Positions 24,201-35,273 of a stretch of DNA of 64,000 bases are shown here, piece after piece. The stretch is taken from contig CH002666.1 in NCBI GenBank assembly GCA_000149265.1, positions 34,093 to 98,092 on the forward strand, written 5' to 3'. Numbering within the stretch: position 1 is the stretch's first letter; every line of letters begins with the position of its first letter. Below the pieces are notes generated by a model. The model was given only the letters and a program-made list of their open reading frames with translations, was not told the origin of the DNA and did not search any database. The stretch comes from Ciona savignyi. Taxonomy: Eukaryota > Chordata > Ascidiacea > Phlebobranchia > Cionidae. Position numbers and translations under genes: made by a program.

Positions 24201-27200
24201 GGTATTGCTGGTTGCAGAAGGCATTGGAATTGCCGCAGTGGTGTTTGTTACGACACCAGCAAAATTTGCTGGTTGATTATCAGTATTGCTGGTTGCAGAA
24301 GGCTTTGGAATTGCCGCGGTGGTGTTTGTTACGACACCAACAGAATTTGCTGGTTGATTATTGGTATTGCCGGTTGCAGAAGGCTTTGAAGTTGCCGCAG
24401 TGGTGTTTGTTACGACACCAACAGAATTTGCTGGTTGATTATTGGTATTGCTGGTTGCAGAAGGCTTTGAAATTGCCGCAGTGGTGTTTGTTACGACACC
24501 AACCGAATTTGCTGGTTGATTATTGGTATTGCTGGTTGCAGAAGGCTTTGAAGTTGCCGCAGTGGTGTTTGTTACGACACCAACCGAATTTGCTGGTTGA
24601 TTATTGGTATTGCTGGTTGCAGAAGGCTTTGAAATTGCCGCAGTGGTGTTTGTTACGACACCAACAGAATTTGCTGCTTGATTATTGGTATTGCTGGTTG
24701 CAGAAGGCTTTGGAATTTTCGCAGTGGTGTTTGTTACGACACCAACCGAATTTGCTGGTTGATTATTGGTATTGCTGGTTGCAGAAGCCTTTGGAATTGT
24801 CGCAGTGGTGTTTGTTACGACACCAACCGAATTTGCTGGTTGATTATTGGTATTGCTGGTTGCAGAAGGCTTTGAAATTGCCGCAGTGGTGTTTGTTACG
24901 ACACCAACCGAATTTGCTGGTTGATTATTGGTATTGCTGGTTGCAGAAGGCTTTGAAATTGCCGCAGTGGTGTTTGTTACGACACCAACCGAATTTGCTG
25001 AATGATTATTGGTATTGCTGGTTGCAGAAGGCATTGGAATTGCCGCAGTGGTGTTTGTTACGACACCAGCAAAATTTGCTGGTTGATTATCAGTATTGCT
25101 GGTTGCAGAAGGCTTTGGAATTGCCGCGGTGGTGTTTGTTACGACACCAACATTCAATTTGCTGGTTGATTATTGGTATTGCCAGTTGCAGAAGGCTTTG
25201 AAGTTGCCGCAGTGGTGTTTGTTACGACACCAACAGAATTTGCTGGTTGATTATTGGTATTGCTGGTTGCAGAAGGCTTTGAAATTGCCGCAGTGGTGTT
25301 TGTTACGACACCAACCGAATTTGCTGGTTGATTATTGGTATTGCTGGTTGCAGAAGGCTTTGAAGTTGCCGCAGTGGTGTTTGTTACGACACCAACAGAA
25401 TTTGCTGGTTGATTATTGGTATTGCTGGTTGCAGAAGGTTTTGAAGTTGCCGCAGTGGTGTTTGTTACGACACCAACAGAATTTGCTGGTTGATTATTGG
25501 TATTGCTGGTTGCAGAAGGCTTTGAAATTGCCGCAGTGGTGTTTGTTACGACACCAACAGAATTTGCTGGTTGATTATTGGTATTGCTGGTTGCAGAAGG
25601 CTTTGAAATTGCCGCAGTGGTGTTTGTTACGACACCAACAGAATTTGCTGGTTGATTATTGGTATTGCTGGTTGCAGAAGGCTTTGGAATTTTCGCAGTG
25701 GTGTTTGTTACGACACCAACAGAATTTGCTGGTTGATTATCAGTATTGCTGGCTGCAGAAGGCTTTGGAATTGCCGCAGTGGTGTTTGTTACGACACCAG
25801 CAAAATTTGCTGGTTGATTATCAGTATTGCTGGTTGCAGAAGGCTTTGGAATTGCCGCAGTGGTGTTTGTTACGACACCAGCAAAATTTGCTGGTTGATT
25901 ATCAGTATTGCTGGTTGCAGAAGGCATTGGAATTGCCGCAGTGGTGTTTGTTACGACACCAGCAAAATTTGCTGGTTGATTATCAGTATTGCTGGTTGCA
26001 GAAGGCTTTGAAATTGCCGCAGTGGTGTTTGTTACGACACCAACAGAATTTGCTGGTTGATTATTGGTATTGCTGGTTGCAGAAGGCTTTGGAATTGCCG
26101 CAGTGGTGTTTGTTACGACACCAACAGAATTTGCTGGTTGATTATTGGTATTGCTGGTTGCAGAAGGCTTTGGAATTGCCGCAGTGGTGTTTGTTACGAC
26201 ACCAACCGAATTTGCTGGTTGATTATTGGTATTGCTGGTTGCAGAAGCCTTTGGAATTGTCGCAGTGGTGTTTGTTACAACACCAAAAGAATTTTCTGGT
26301 TGATAATTGGTATTGCTGGTTGCAGAAGCCTTTGAGATTGCATTGGTGGTGTTTGTTGCGACACCAGCAGAATTTGCTGGTTGATTATTGGTATTGCTGG
26401 TTGCAGAAGGCTTTGGAATTGCCGCAGTGGTGTTTGTTACGACACCAGCAGAATTTACTGGTTGATTATCTGTATTGCTGTTTGCAGAATGCTTTGGAAT
26501 TGCCGCATTGGTGTTTGTTACGACACCAGAACAATTTGATAGTTGATTATTAGCATTGCTGGTTGCAGAAGACGTTGAAATGACATGTGTGGTGTTTGTT
26601 GGTACACCGACATAATTTTCTGGTTGATTATCTGTATGGCTGGTTGCAGAAGACGTTAAAATGGGATGGGTGGTGTTTGTTGGTACACCAACAGAATTTA
26701 CTGGTTTATTACCAGTATTGCTGGTTGCAGAAGACGTTGAAATTGCATGAGTGGTGTTTGTTACAACACCAAAAGAATTCGCTAGTTGATTATTGCTGGT
26801 AGCAGAAGACTTTTGGATTGTTATATTTATTTTGTTTTCTGATGGTATGACTCCGTTTTGGTTTAGTTTGTTTGATTTAATTTCAGTTTGTATGTGATTT
26901 ATAATTTTTGAATGTGACATTTGCTCATTAATATTGGAAATTTCACTTGAAGCTAGTTTTCCTACTAAATCTTTTGAAGAATCAATCTTTGCAAAAGTAT
27001 TTAATGTGTCTGAAATTGGTCTTTCATTTTTATCTTTTGTTGTTTTAGGTTTGGTATGTATTAGCAGTTTGTTGCCTTTAGTTGTATTTTCTTCTGCTAA
27101 TTGAACACCCATGTTCAAATCTACAGAAGTCGTGACGCTGGATATAGTTCCAACATCAAGCAATTCGTCTGTGTGCACGCCGGGTTCAGTTAGTTTTAAA

Positions 27201-30200
27201 GAATTCTGTTCATTTTCGAGTTTAATGGGTGATTGCTTGGACAAAATATAATCCAAATTTTGAAATTTGCCGTCATATGTTAAAGACGTGGGATCTGATT
27301 GCGATGCAGATGTGGTGGATGGCGATAGTTCAAGATGTTTATGAGAAGGCGAAATTGATGTCAAAAATCCATCTTTATTATTCCATGAAATTGAGGCCAA
27401 TCTGGTGTTAGATATCGTAGGTGAGGTTGTCTGTTTCGGTGTAGTCAAAATGTGGTGTCCATTTAAGTGTTTCTCTTTCGTATTTAAAAGCAGGTTTGCA
27501 GGACGATTGTGCCGTGGCCGTATCAACTGGGTTTGCTGGCAAGAATAATCGCCATCAATGCATGGGATGTAATCACATTGTCTCTTTTGTACCACCTGGT
27601 TTCGCTCACAGAGGACAATCGGTTCTCCAAGAATAACCTATACAACATCACGACATTAAAACGAGGCGTTGGCTCACCTTAGGGTGGCTAGTAGGCTATG
27701 TCCTAGGACACAGTACTTAATGGAGTGAACAAATATTAAAAAATTGTTTACAGTAAACAACACACTGTTATATATAAGCATAAGTAAACTGGCTAAAATA
27801 TATACATGTTTCAAAGATCTTAAGGTATATTCAAGCATACGTGTACTCCGAGGGCAGTTGCATTTTCGAAGATAGAAGCGCAGTTTCTCCGCCTTGTGTG
27901 TGTACCGCAATTACCGCATGATCTGCTGCAAGCACTCCACACGCTCCAGTCAGAATAAATTCCCGGAACTAAGAGGAACAAACAAGTTCTTTGGTCAGGT
28001 TTCTAATTCTGAAGCAAAAACGGTTTAAGCATCAAGTACCACTGTAGTATAATTTCTGAACACATTCCCCTCTACATGATGTCATTGGTGATCATTGTAA
28101 CCACCGCGTCACTGGTGTGAGAGTTATATATAAGGTACTGTTTTCCCAAGAAAATGCGCTATAAGTCTACATTTTGTAAAAAAAGCATTTTGCTTAATAA
28201 ATAAACACCGACCTTACCCATGCCACAAAAGGGTTACTAGTATAAAGTCATTGTGTCCTTGGGCAACGCATATACTGAACGATGCTAAACCCAGTGGTGT
28301 AATGGGTTTAACAAAATACTGTGAAAACATCATACACAATAGTTCCAAATGTTGCTGAAGTATTCTGGAAATTCTTACCGGGCCATAAACACCAATGTTA
28401 AGTCACTTAACGATACATTGGATTGAAATGGGGTAATTTAAAATTACCAAGCAAAAATAAAAACACATTAAAATAGCTTTCGGTAACTTCGGCGCAGATA
28501 TGACCTGATTATAGTGAAAAAGACAGTGGTTTTTCTACCACATAAGATAAATTTGGATAGTAATCTGTTATAAAATTAAGAGTTATACAATTGGTGATTG
28601 CATAAAGTGATGGTGCTTGTGGACTCACCAACACAGCCGTCGACATTTATACATTGTTGCTGGTCTCTATTCATGCCAACACAATCATTCCCACCAGCAG
28701 TGGGCTCAGGGTTTGAACAAGTTCTAAATCGCCCTCGAAATCCTTTGTTTGAACAATGGGAAGACGAGCAATCACTCCAAGACCTCCAGCTCCCCCACCC
28801 ACCATCCACCGGACATAAACCTGAAATGTGATTACTAGAAAATAAATTTAACCCTTTAACTGCCGGAAATTACATAAGTGGAAAAGTATACGCCCGATTT
28901 TGATCAGTAAGATGGCGCTGGAGAGCTGAATAATTTCGCGTTTACCAATATAAACTGATATATAGGTTTGCATTTGAAATTTTTTAGTTATTTGAGTTTT
29001 AAAAAACATATACATATATGTGTGGTTTTGGTTGTTTTAATTACTGTTTTAGTCCTCTTAGTTTTCAACTATTGTCGTCATGGTTCGCTTGTTTAGTTTG
29101 AAAACAATCCATTCGTTTTTCGCTTGTACATTTTGGATTAGGTCCTTTTTTGAGCTTATGGAGGGTAAAAACATATATTCTGTTAAAGAAGCTGCCCTTT
29201 TGTTGGCTGATGGTGACTCTGGAAGCAGTTGTGCTTCGTTTTTTAGTAGTTCTAGCAATAAAGACCCTTTATCAAGATGTTTTGCATCAGTTTTGTTTTC
29301 CTGTGGCTATGTGTTTCATTGGCCAAAAGTAAAAAAAAATGTTTTTTGATTTGCGTATTACGACATCATCAGTCAAGTTGTGAGGTCATCACAAAAAGAG
29401 GAGTACAAAAATGGTCAAAAGATAATCATAAATAATTTTGCTACATACTGTATTGTGTGTAAATGAGATAAAAAGAGAGTTTTTGTTGATCTAAATAGTA
29501 TTACATGACGTCATTGCACAATGCGTGACGTCATCAAAATTTTACTAATATAAAAAAAAAGAAAATTTATTACTGAACAACTTTTCTGTTCATCATATCA
29601 TGCTTACATCAATAGTTTTTTGTATAGAAGCTTCTAACCTAAGGTAAATTAGCCGAAAAATGACCTAAAACAGCCGGCAGTTAAAGGGTTAATTTACAAA
29701 TGGTAGCATATCAAACAACCATCAGAAGGATTGTGTGATCAAAACTAACGACTTACAAGTCACTCATGTGTTCTTTACCAGTGCTTCAAAAGATTTTTGT
29801 CGATTGTACAGATTTAAAGGCAATGTCTATATGATAAAACTCATTCATAATTGATATAGCTTAATGTGTAATTTCTCTATCAAGGTATTCAACGATATGC
29901 GAAAACCAATATTTTATTGTGTATATCCTTTATGACCCATAGATAAATTATGATATGGATTTATATCTATATATTTTTATTAAAACCTTTATTGGGGATA
30001 TCTCTCAAAAGTTATTTATGAAAACCAAGAATTAATCTTTTAATGTAGATTTCCCTTACAATTTGCGAAGATTCAACTGACGTTTCCTTTCACACATGCA
30101 CAACAAATGATGACTCACCAATTCCCCGACAATCAGCGGAAGATTCCTCCTGCCCACTACAAGCGGGGTTGTCACCAACTGGCTCCGGACATGCACAAAC

Positions 30201-33200
30201 CCTTTTGCGAACTTTCTCCCCAGCCCTGTCTTGACATGTGGCACTACATCTTCCCCATGACGACCATTGGCACCACGAACCATCTGTTGTTCAACAGAAA
30301 ATAACTGTTTGCATTCTATAAAAAAGACACATGCCCAGTTTAATTAAATTATCAAGCCCAGTAAAGGGGGGCTCAACACTGGTTATAAAAATAAAATTAA
30401 CTAAAATCCAAGTCCAGCAAGAGCAGATAAAAATGCTGGTAGAGTTTTCGTTTAACCCATTGTAGCAGTAAAAGAATTGTTTGTTTATATGCCTTGATCA
30501 ATGCACCCAAGTGACTGATATAAAGGTTGTATTGAGTTAGAAACATTTAAGCTACACTAACCCAAGTTTTACTATAACACAATTGTACACACCACATTAT
30601 ACAGTTTGGATTAGGTTGGTAGTAATGTTAAAAAACACATATGGAAATGTTAAAAATCAATCGGCAATACAGCTCGCCAAAATACAATTGACCTTATTGT
30701 CTGTACATAATTTCGCGAAACTGCACAAGACCTTGAAAATAAATTTTATATACGACCGGCCGCGTTTACTAGATTTTACTTACCCGTTCCACCAATTACT
30801 ACAAAATCGCTTGGATCTCTTTAAGGCTTGGAGTTAGGGTTCCTAGCGCTTTAAGCGATCCTGTAGTAATTAGAGGCATCCAACAAAGGCAGCTAATTTA
30901 CCTTCACAAGGTCTTTCATTGCAGGGTATATAATCTTGAGAAGGACCTTCACAATTCCCGCCACTATTTTGTATGCATTGTCGAATCCGCCATTGTTTTC
31001 CGTTGCCACAAGTTGCCGTACACGAACCTTGAGACACCCATGCTCCCCAATCTAAGAAAATTGGGTTAATACTTAAATATATTTATGTTTATTTCCGGGG
31101 GTGGGAATTTTCGATGGGGTGATGGGATTATTTTTTGTGGGGCAGTGTTTTCATGTGTGCAATTATATAATTTTTACTTGCTATATTCACAGGAGCTCAG
31201 GATCTTTTTCGGCTTTTTCTGTTTATCCGAGTAAGGAGACTATAACAATAGTCTGGTCGGTGTATAGTCTATTTGATCCGAGTTGAGTGGGAATAAGCAG
31301 GGGTTTTTAATATAAATAATTGTCTAAATACCATGTGTCCACAGTCCGGTTATTGGACCTATTTTTTTTCTGCGTTTGTGATCAATAGATAAATCTACTA
31401 TGTCTACGGACACAAATAATCAGTTTGCGTCTGGTTTTAACCCGCCCATTGGTTAACGATTTATTGAATGTAAACAATGTTCACAAGGGGCCTTGTCCAA
31501 TGACAACCATCTTATTAGACATATAGAACTAAAACCACCAGATTGTAAATGCGGACGGGGAAAACTAAAAGGAAAAGTGGGAAGAAGAGAAACTGCACAC
31601 TAAAATGAGGATTATAACATTAGATTTAGTTTTAAATATGGGTTTGGTGTTCAGGTTAGTTTAGGGGTTGAGATTAGTGTTCAGGGCAGGGTTAAATATA
31701 GAATTTGATTAGTTTTAGTGAGCAGTTTCATTTCTTTTTTCCTCCCCGATTTCCCTCCCTTTGTTGCCCAATTCCGGTTGAAGGAGATTTTATAAGAAAT
31801 AAAATGCATTGAACATTAAAACAACTATCTGCCACACAAGAAAATAACTCACTGGCACACTCGCCAACAGAACAATCTTTGTATTGTTTCGCAGGTCCTT
31901 CACAACTCTTTCCTCCACAAGATGGTGCTGAACACACCCTAGAGCGGAATTCCATTCCAATTCCGCAAGTTTCCGAACATCCACTAGATTGTGACCAAGG
32001 GCCCCACTGGCCATCAACTGAATGAGAATTTGGTTAAAACTGATGCTGTAGTTTTTATGGACGAGTTATTTCTAAGTTGGCGGTGGTAAATTTAACATTA
32101 AAATATTTATTCCCACTTAGGATGGATGAATTATCCAGAGAACTCGTACCAACTGTGCAGTTGCCGGAGCTCATCCAGTCAAGTGTGTTTTAATAAATGG
32201 ATACATGACTTTTCTGTTAGCCCACCAATCCACTAGGTTCAAACAACATCCACAAAGTGTCTTGTCCCATAACAAAATCAAAAGGCAGCTGCAAGTGTTC
32301 GATCTTGCCACCTATCGGCCAGTAACCCGACGACGGAAAGAAAAAAAGGAAAGTCAACTTATAGATAACCAGCCATACCTGGGCAGCAAGGTTGCCACAA
32401 GCACCGCCTGGATTCGAACATGGTGTGGTACCTACTACCAATACAAACTCGAGTGCTGCAAACACGACGTCTTGATTGACCTCCCACCCCGCACGTCATA
32501 CTGCAGCGGGACCAGGTACTCCAGGTACCCCAGCGACCCCGTATTTGTCTGCATGACTAAAACAAAATAAAGCTGGACGAATACCCAAAGAATGCACATA
32601 AGACTAAACATGCGGTGTATTTTATCATCGATAAACAGTTTTTTAAATACACTGCCAACACAACATCTCGCCTAATTTATTTGCACTGCACATGCGCAGA
32701 GGGTACACAAAGCAATATCAGGAATCGAAAGTTTCAACAAAGAAGATAAAGATACTCATTTACACATATAGACTGTATTCGAAACGTCATTGCGGAATTT
32801 TAACGCCACGGCGGATGGACATACACACGCTTGTGCGTCGTCGTAACGTTGTTTTTGTTAAAATAACATTTAAACACGGTCAATCTACCCAAATAACAAT
32901 TTAAAACAAATGATCCTTAGATATGTGCGTGTGTGTTCGTGTATGTGTGGACTTGCAAAATATCAAATTGCTTACGGAGCACGCGTAGGGGAATCCCCAT
33001 CCGTTGGCTGGCTGCAATCGACAGCAAGAATGAAAAGAGTCGATGAAGACTCCGCGTTCACTTCGGAGGCCACCCATCGAGTATCGACAGAAGCCATTCA
33101 TCCGGTCGTAGAAATTCTTGGGGGCAAAGCCGTGAAAACATGCCTGGCTGTCTGGAGTAAACACGAATGCTTTTCGAGAGTTTTGTAAAGCAACCCGACT

Positions 33201-33678
33201 ATATTGTAATCTCTGCTGATTTATACCCATTATTATATTGCTTATACTATAAGAGAGGACATTGGTTTGCTATACACAACTACAATTATATTGCTAACAG
33301 CATAAGTCAAAACATCGGTATACCAATTGTATGGTCAGACAGTTTAAGAATTACGTAAGCTAGCCACCGTTGGAGGGTTACAGATTCAACCGCTACCCTT
33401 GGCATTTTTTTCAAAAAAGGCTTTATACCAAATAAACACAAAGCAAAAGCTTGAGAGATCCGACTACGGGGAAGTAATCTTCTGACAATTAACCGAGTGC
33501 AATTAACCACAGCAGTTTCCGAGTGAACAATCCCGAATACACTAGGCAATATACGATAAATGCCCGGCTGCCTAAAGTCAAGTTTAGTTTTAAAAAGTCT
33601 CGATACAAAACCCTTACCTGAAACAATCCAGTAATTCGAAAACACAAAGACGAAACACAACAGCCTGATGTCTCTCAT
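18203..33678 (-). CDS. Giant secreted protein: signal peptide, TSP1 repeats, mucin-like repeats, His/Asp tract
   Basis: Exons with consistent phases: 33618-33678 (signal peptide, starts MRDIRLLCFVFVF, ATG 33678), 32976-33169 (Cys-rich module), 32379-32556, 31853-32017, 30902-31051, 30119-30283, 28629-28820 and 27841-27968 (thrombospondin type 1 repeats), 19565-27637 (giant exon, which begins by completing the last TSR), 18848-19008 and 18203-18416 (Cys-rich). TSR marks are WSTWSRC, CSMTCG, CSETCG, CTATCG and CSATC; several fit the C-mannose (WxxW) and O-fucose (CxxS/TC) consensus. The giant exon holds a Ser/Thr-rich lead, ~52 copies of a 27-residue repeat each with an NTT glycosylation sequon, a Thr/Ser-rich spacer and a His/Asp tract. 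Total about 3,240 residues. A matrix or mucus role is likely. A 2-nt shift near 25150 breaks the frame; exon length and phase fit only without it. The last small exon is uncertain (about 17770-17842). The orthologue is not recognised. Confidence 0.8.
19640..20230 (-). repeat. Coding tandem repeat, His/Asp-rich tract
   Basis: The protein here is a run of units such as DDDHYHDDDDHSEHINH, about 14-17 residues each and about 13 in number, near the end of the giant exon. Alternating Asp and His suggests binding of calcium or zinc-type cations, by analogy with histidine-rich calcium-binding protein; this is inference. Confidence 0.85.
22560..26815 (-). repeat. 81-bp coding minisatellite, about 52 copies, with 810-bp higher order
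   Basis: The unit encodes 27 residues (GVVTNTTAAISKPSATSNTN plus NQPANSV). Copies near the middle are almost identical and those at both ends are diverged. Diagnostic variants (for example 'tttgctgaatgattattgg' at 24184 and 24994) recur exactly 810 bp apart, so ten-unit blocks were duplicated as a whole. Confidence 0.97.
25140..25165 (-). other. Frame disruption in the mucin repeat (2-nt excess)
   Basis: Where other units read 'accaacagaatttgctgg' on the plus strand, this one reads 'accaacattcaatttgctgg', two bases longer, which creates an in-frame stop on the minus strand. The reading frame resumes intact on the far side. It may be an allele, a pseudogenising change or an assembly join between near-identical repeats. 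Confidence 0.85.
28848..29692. mobile_element. Non-autonomous piggyBac-type element
   Basis: TTAA target duplications (28848-28851 and 29689-29692) enclose 837 bp with perfect 15-bp terminal inverted repeats CCCTTTAACTGCCGG (28852-28866 and 29674-29688). TTAA targets and CCC-starting ends are typical of piggyBac elements. The plus strand keeps a short open frame at 29080-29349 with SVKEAALLLADGDSGSS, reminiscent of the acidic N-terminus of piggyBac-like transposases. The catalytic region is absent. It sits in an intron of the TSR-mucin gene. Confidence 0.85.
31545..31775. mobile_element. Palindromic MITE
   Basis: The left end contains 'gaaactgcacactaaaatga' and the right end its approximate inverted copy (tagttttagtgagcagtttc). 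The interior 'ttaaatatgggtttggtgtt' matches the element at 36.5 kb. It lies in an intron of the TSR-mucin gene. Confidence 0.7.
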
Positions 33679-35273
33679 TTTAGACACTTGCTAAGGCTTC
33701 CCTAAATTCAACGTTTGTAACTTCACCTCTGGTATTCAAACAATCAATTAAAAAACTTCCGATTGACTGAAATCGTGACGTCGTTTCTTTAGTTTGGGCG
33801 CGTTTCGTCGGCCAAAAATAACCTAGCTTTTAATTAATATCGCAGCCTCCGTCCACCAATCGAATACAAACACCCAGACAGCCACGCGAATCAGCGAGGG
33901 ACATCTACAAGAAGCAGGCACGTAAGAATGAGTTACTGCTTCCGTTCTTTGAGCTAGCGAGTCTGAAAACTTTCCCAAAAAGAGCATTCGTGTTGTCGTG
34001 TCGACCAGGAAAGTAGAAAGGTGCCGAGTTCGTCTGCTTCGCAACGTCATACCAATCGAACTGTGTATTCTCCATTGAACCTGATACATCACGCAATAGA
34101 AGCAAATAAGGCAAAGCCTTTAATTTATTAACGGACCAGCCAAAACACATTCAGCAGAATTCAATCGCCGTTTATTATTTGTTCGGCCAGCATGCAAATT
34201 CGCTAATCGAAAACGAAAAGGGTGTGTGTGATTTCGTTTAATGACCATATACTACGTAGCAAATAAAAGGGCTGCTTTGTTTAGCATTTTTTCTATAAAT
34301 GGAAAATGATGGGCGCAACGAGCTCACACCGTCGGGTAACCTTAGTGGTAATATTATATCACGAAGGATTTGCACCAGTATGAATCCACTGCTTCGAGAT
34401 ACCATTCGTCCAGCTGCATTACCAAGGATGACCGCACATAATTGTGATAGCTGATATGCAACCAACCATCTTTTAAACGAGCGGTTTTATTGGGACCATT
34501 TGATCTTGTGGGTTTACTCAAGTTGTTTACCGGGTTAAATGAAAAACATTAGAACTGTTTCTACTGTATTCATCACACTGCCTTTGTTAACGCGACAGTG
34601 TGCAAGGGGTAATCTTACCAACCATGTTACAGTTCCCCCATGCGTTTTCCTAACTCCGGGGATATATACGAGGATTATAATCTACCCCCTTACCGCATTA
34701 AAATGTATTATCTTATAAAACGGAAAGACGGGTTGGGTCAACACAGGTTTCAGGTTTTAATACCAAAAACATAAATGAGTTTAACTGAAACCTCTAGATT
34801 ATATACAACACCTGGACTGTGGAGTGTGAGTGCGCCTTATAAGATGAACCGTGGATAAGTCCTCAACGTGATTGCTCCACCAGCCAGGATAAAAATGATT
34901 CTCCCGTATTATACCTTATGCAACGGTGTTAGGCTATGGTGTTTTTTTATTTAACTGCATCTTATTTATACCATAACGCGCTTTAAAGGCTGTCGTTTTT
35001 AAATATTTCCAGATTGAATTACCGTAATTAATTATTTTACAAATGCGCTCTATCGAATAACGAATTCTTTTAAACAAAAATACAGTAAAACAAAACTTTA
35101 TTCAAATGGTGTATTACATTTCTCTACAAAGTTATAAAAAAAGAACTAGAAAATAGAACGGCGCGAAAGGATTTAATAAGTAACATGGTCATATAGAGCA
35201 CGTTATACTCACAGCGGTTGGAACGCTACGAAATTTTGAACTGTAAGTTGGAAAAGAACCAATGAAAAAGGCA
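33679..35273. other. Intergenic, no gene seen
   Basis: This holds the upstream flank of the TSR-mucin gene and the 3' flank of TUBGCP6. About 34500-34690 looks like a badly eroded SINE. No exon is supported. Confidence 0.45.
35097..35102 (-). promoter_or_regulatory. Poly(A) signal candidate of TUBGCP6
   Basis: AATAAA on the minus strand, about 170 nt past the TUBGCP6 stop codon. Confidence 0.45.

Noticed and set aside
22949-26553. Long plus-strand open frames (572 and 485 codons) across the repeat array
   Set aside because: They are the antisense of the 81-bp unit, which has no stop in that frame; a Trp/Leu/Tyr-rich 27-residue repeat with no start context or non-repeat ends is not a credible protein.
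32901-33230. 109-codon frame as one intact gene
   Set aside because: The middle is the Cys-rich exon 32976-33169; the ends are intron sequence, beyond a clear GTAAGC donor and an AAAAG acceptor.
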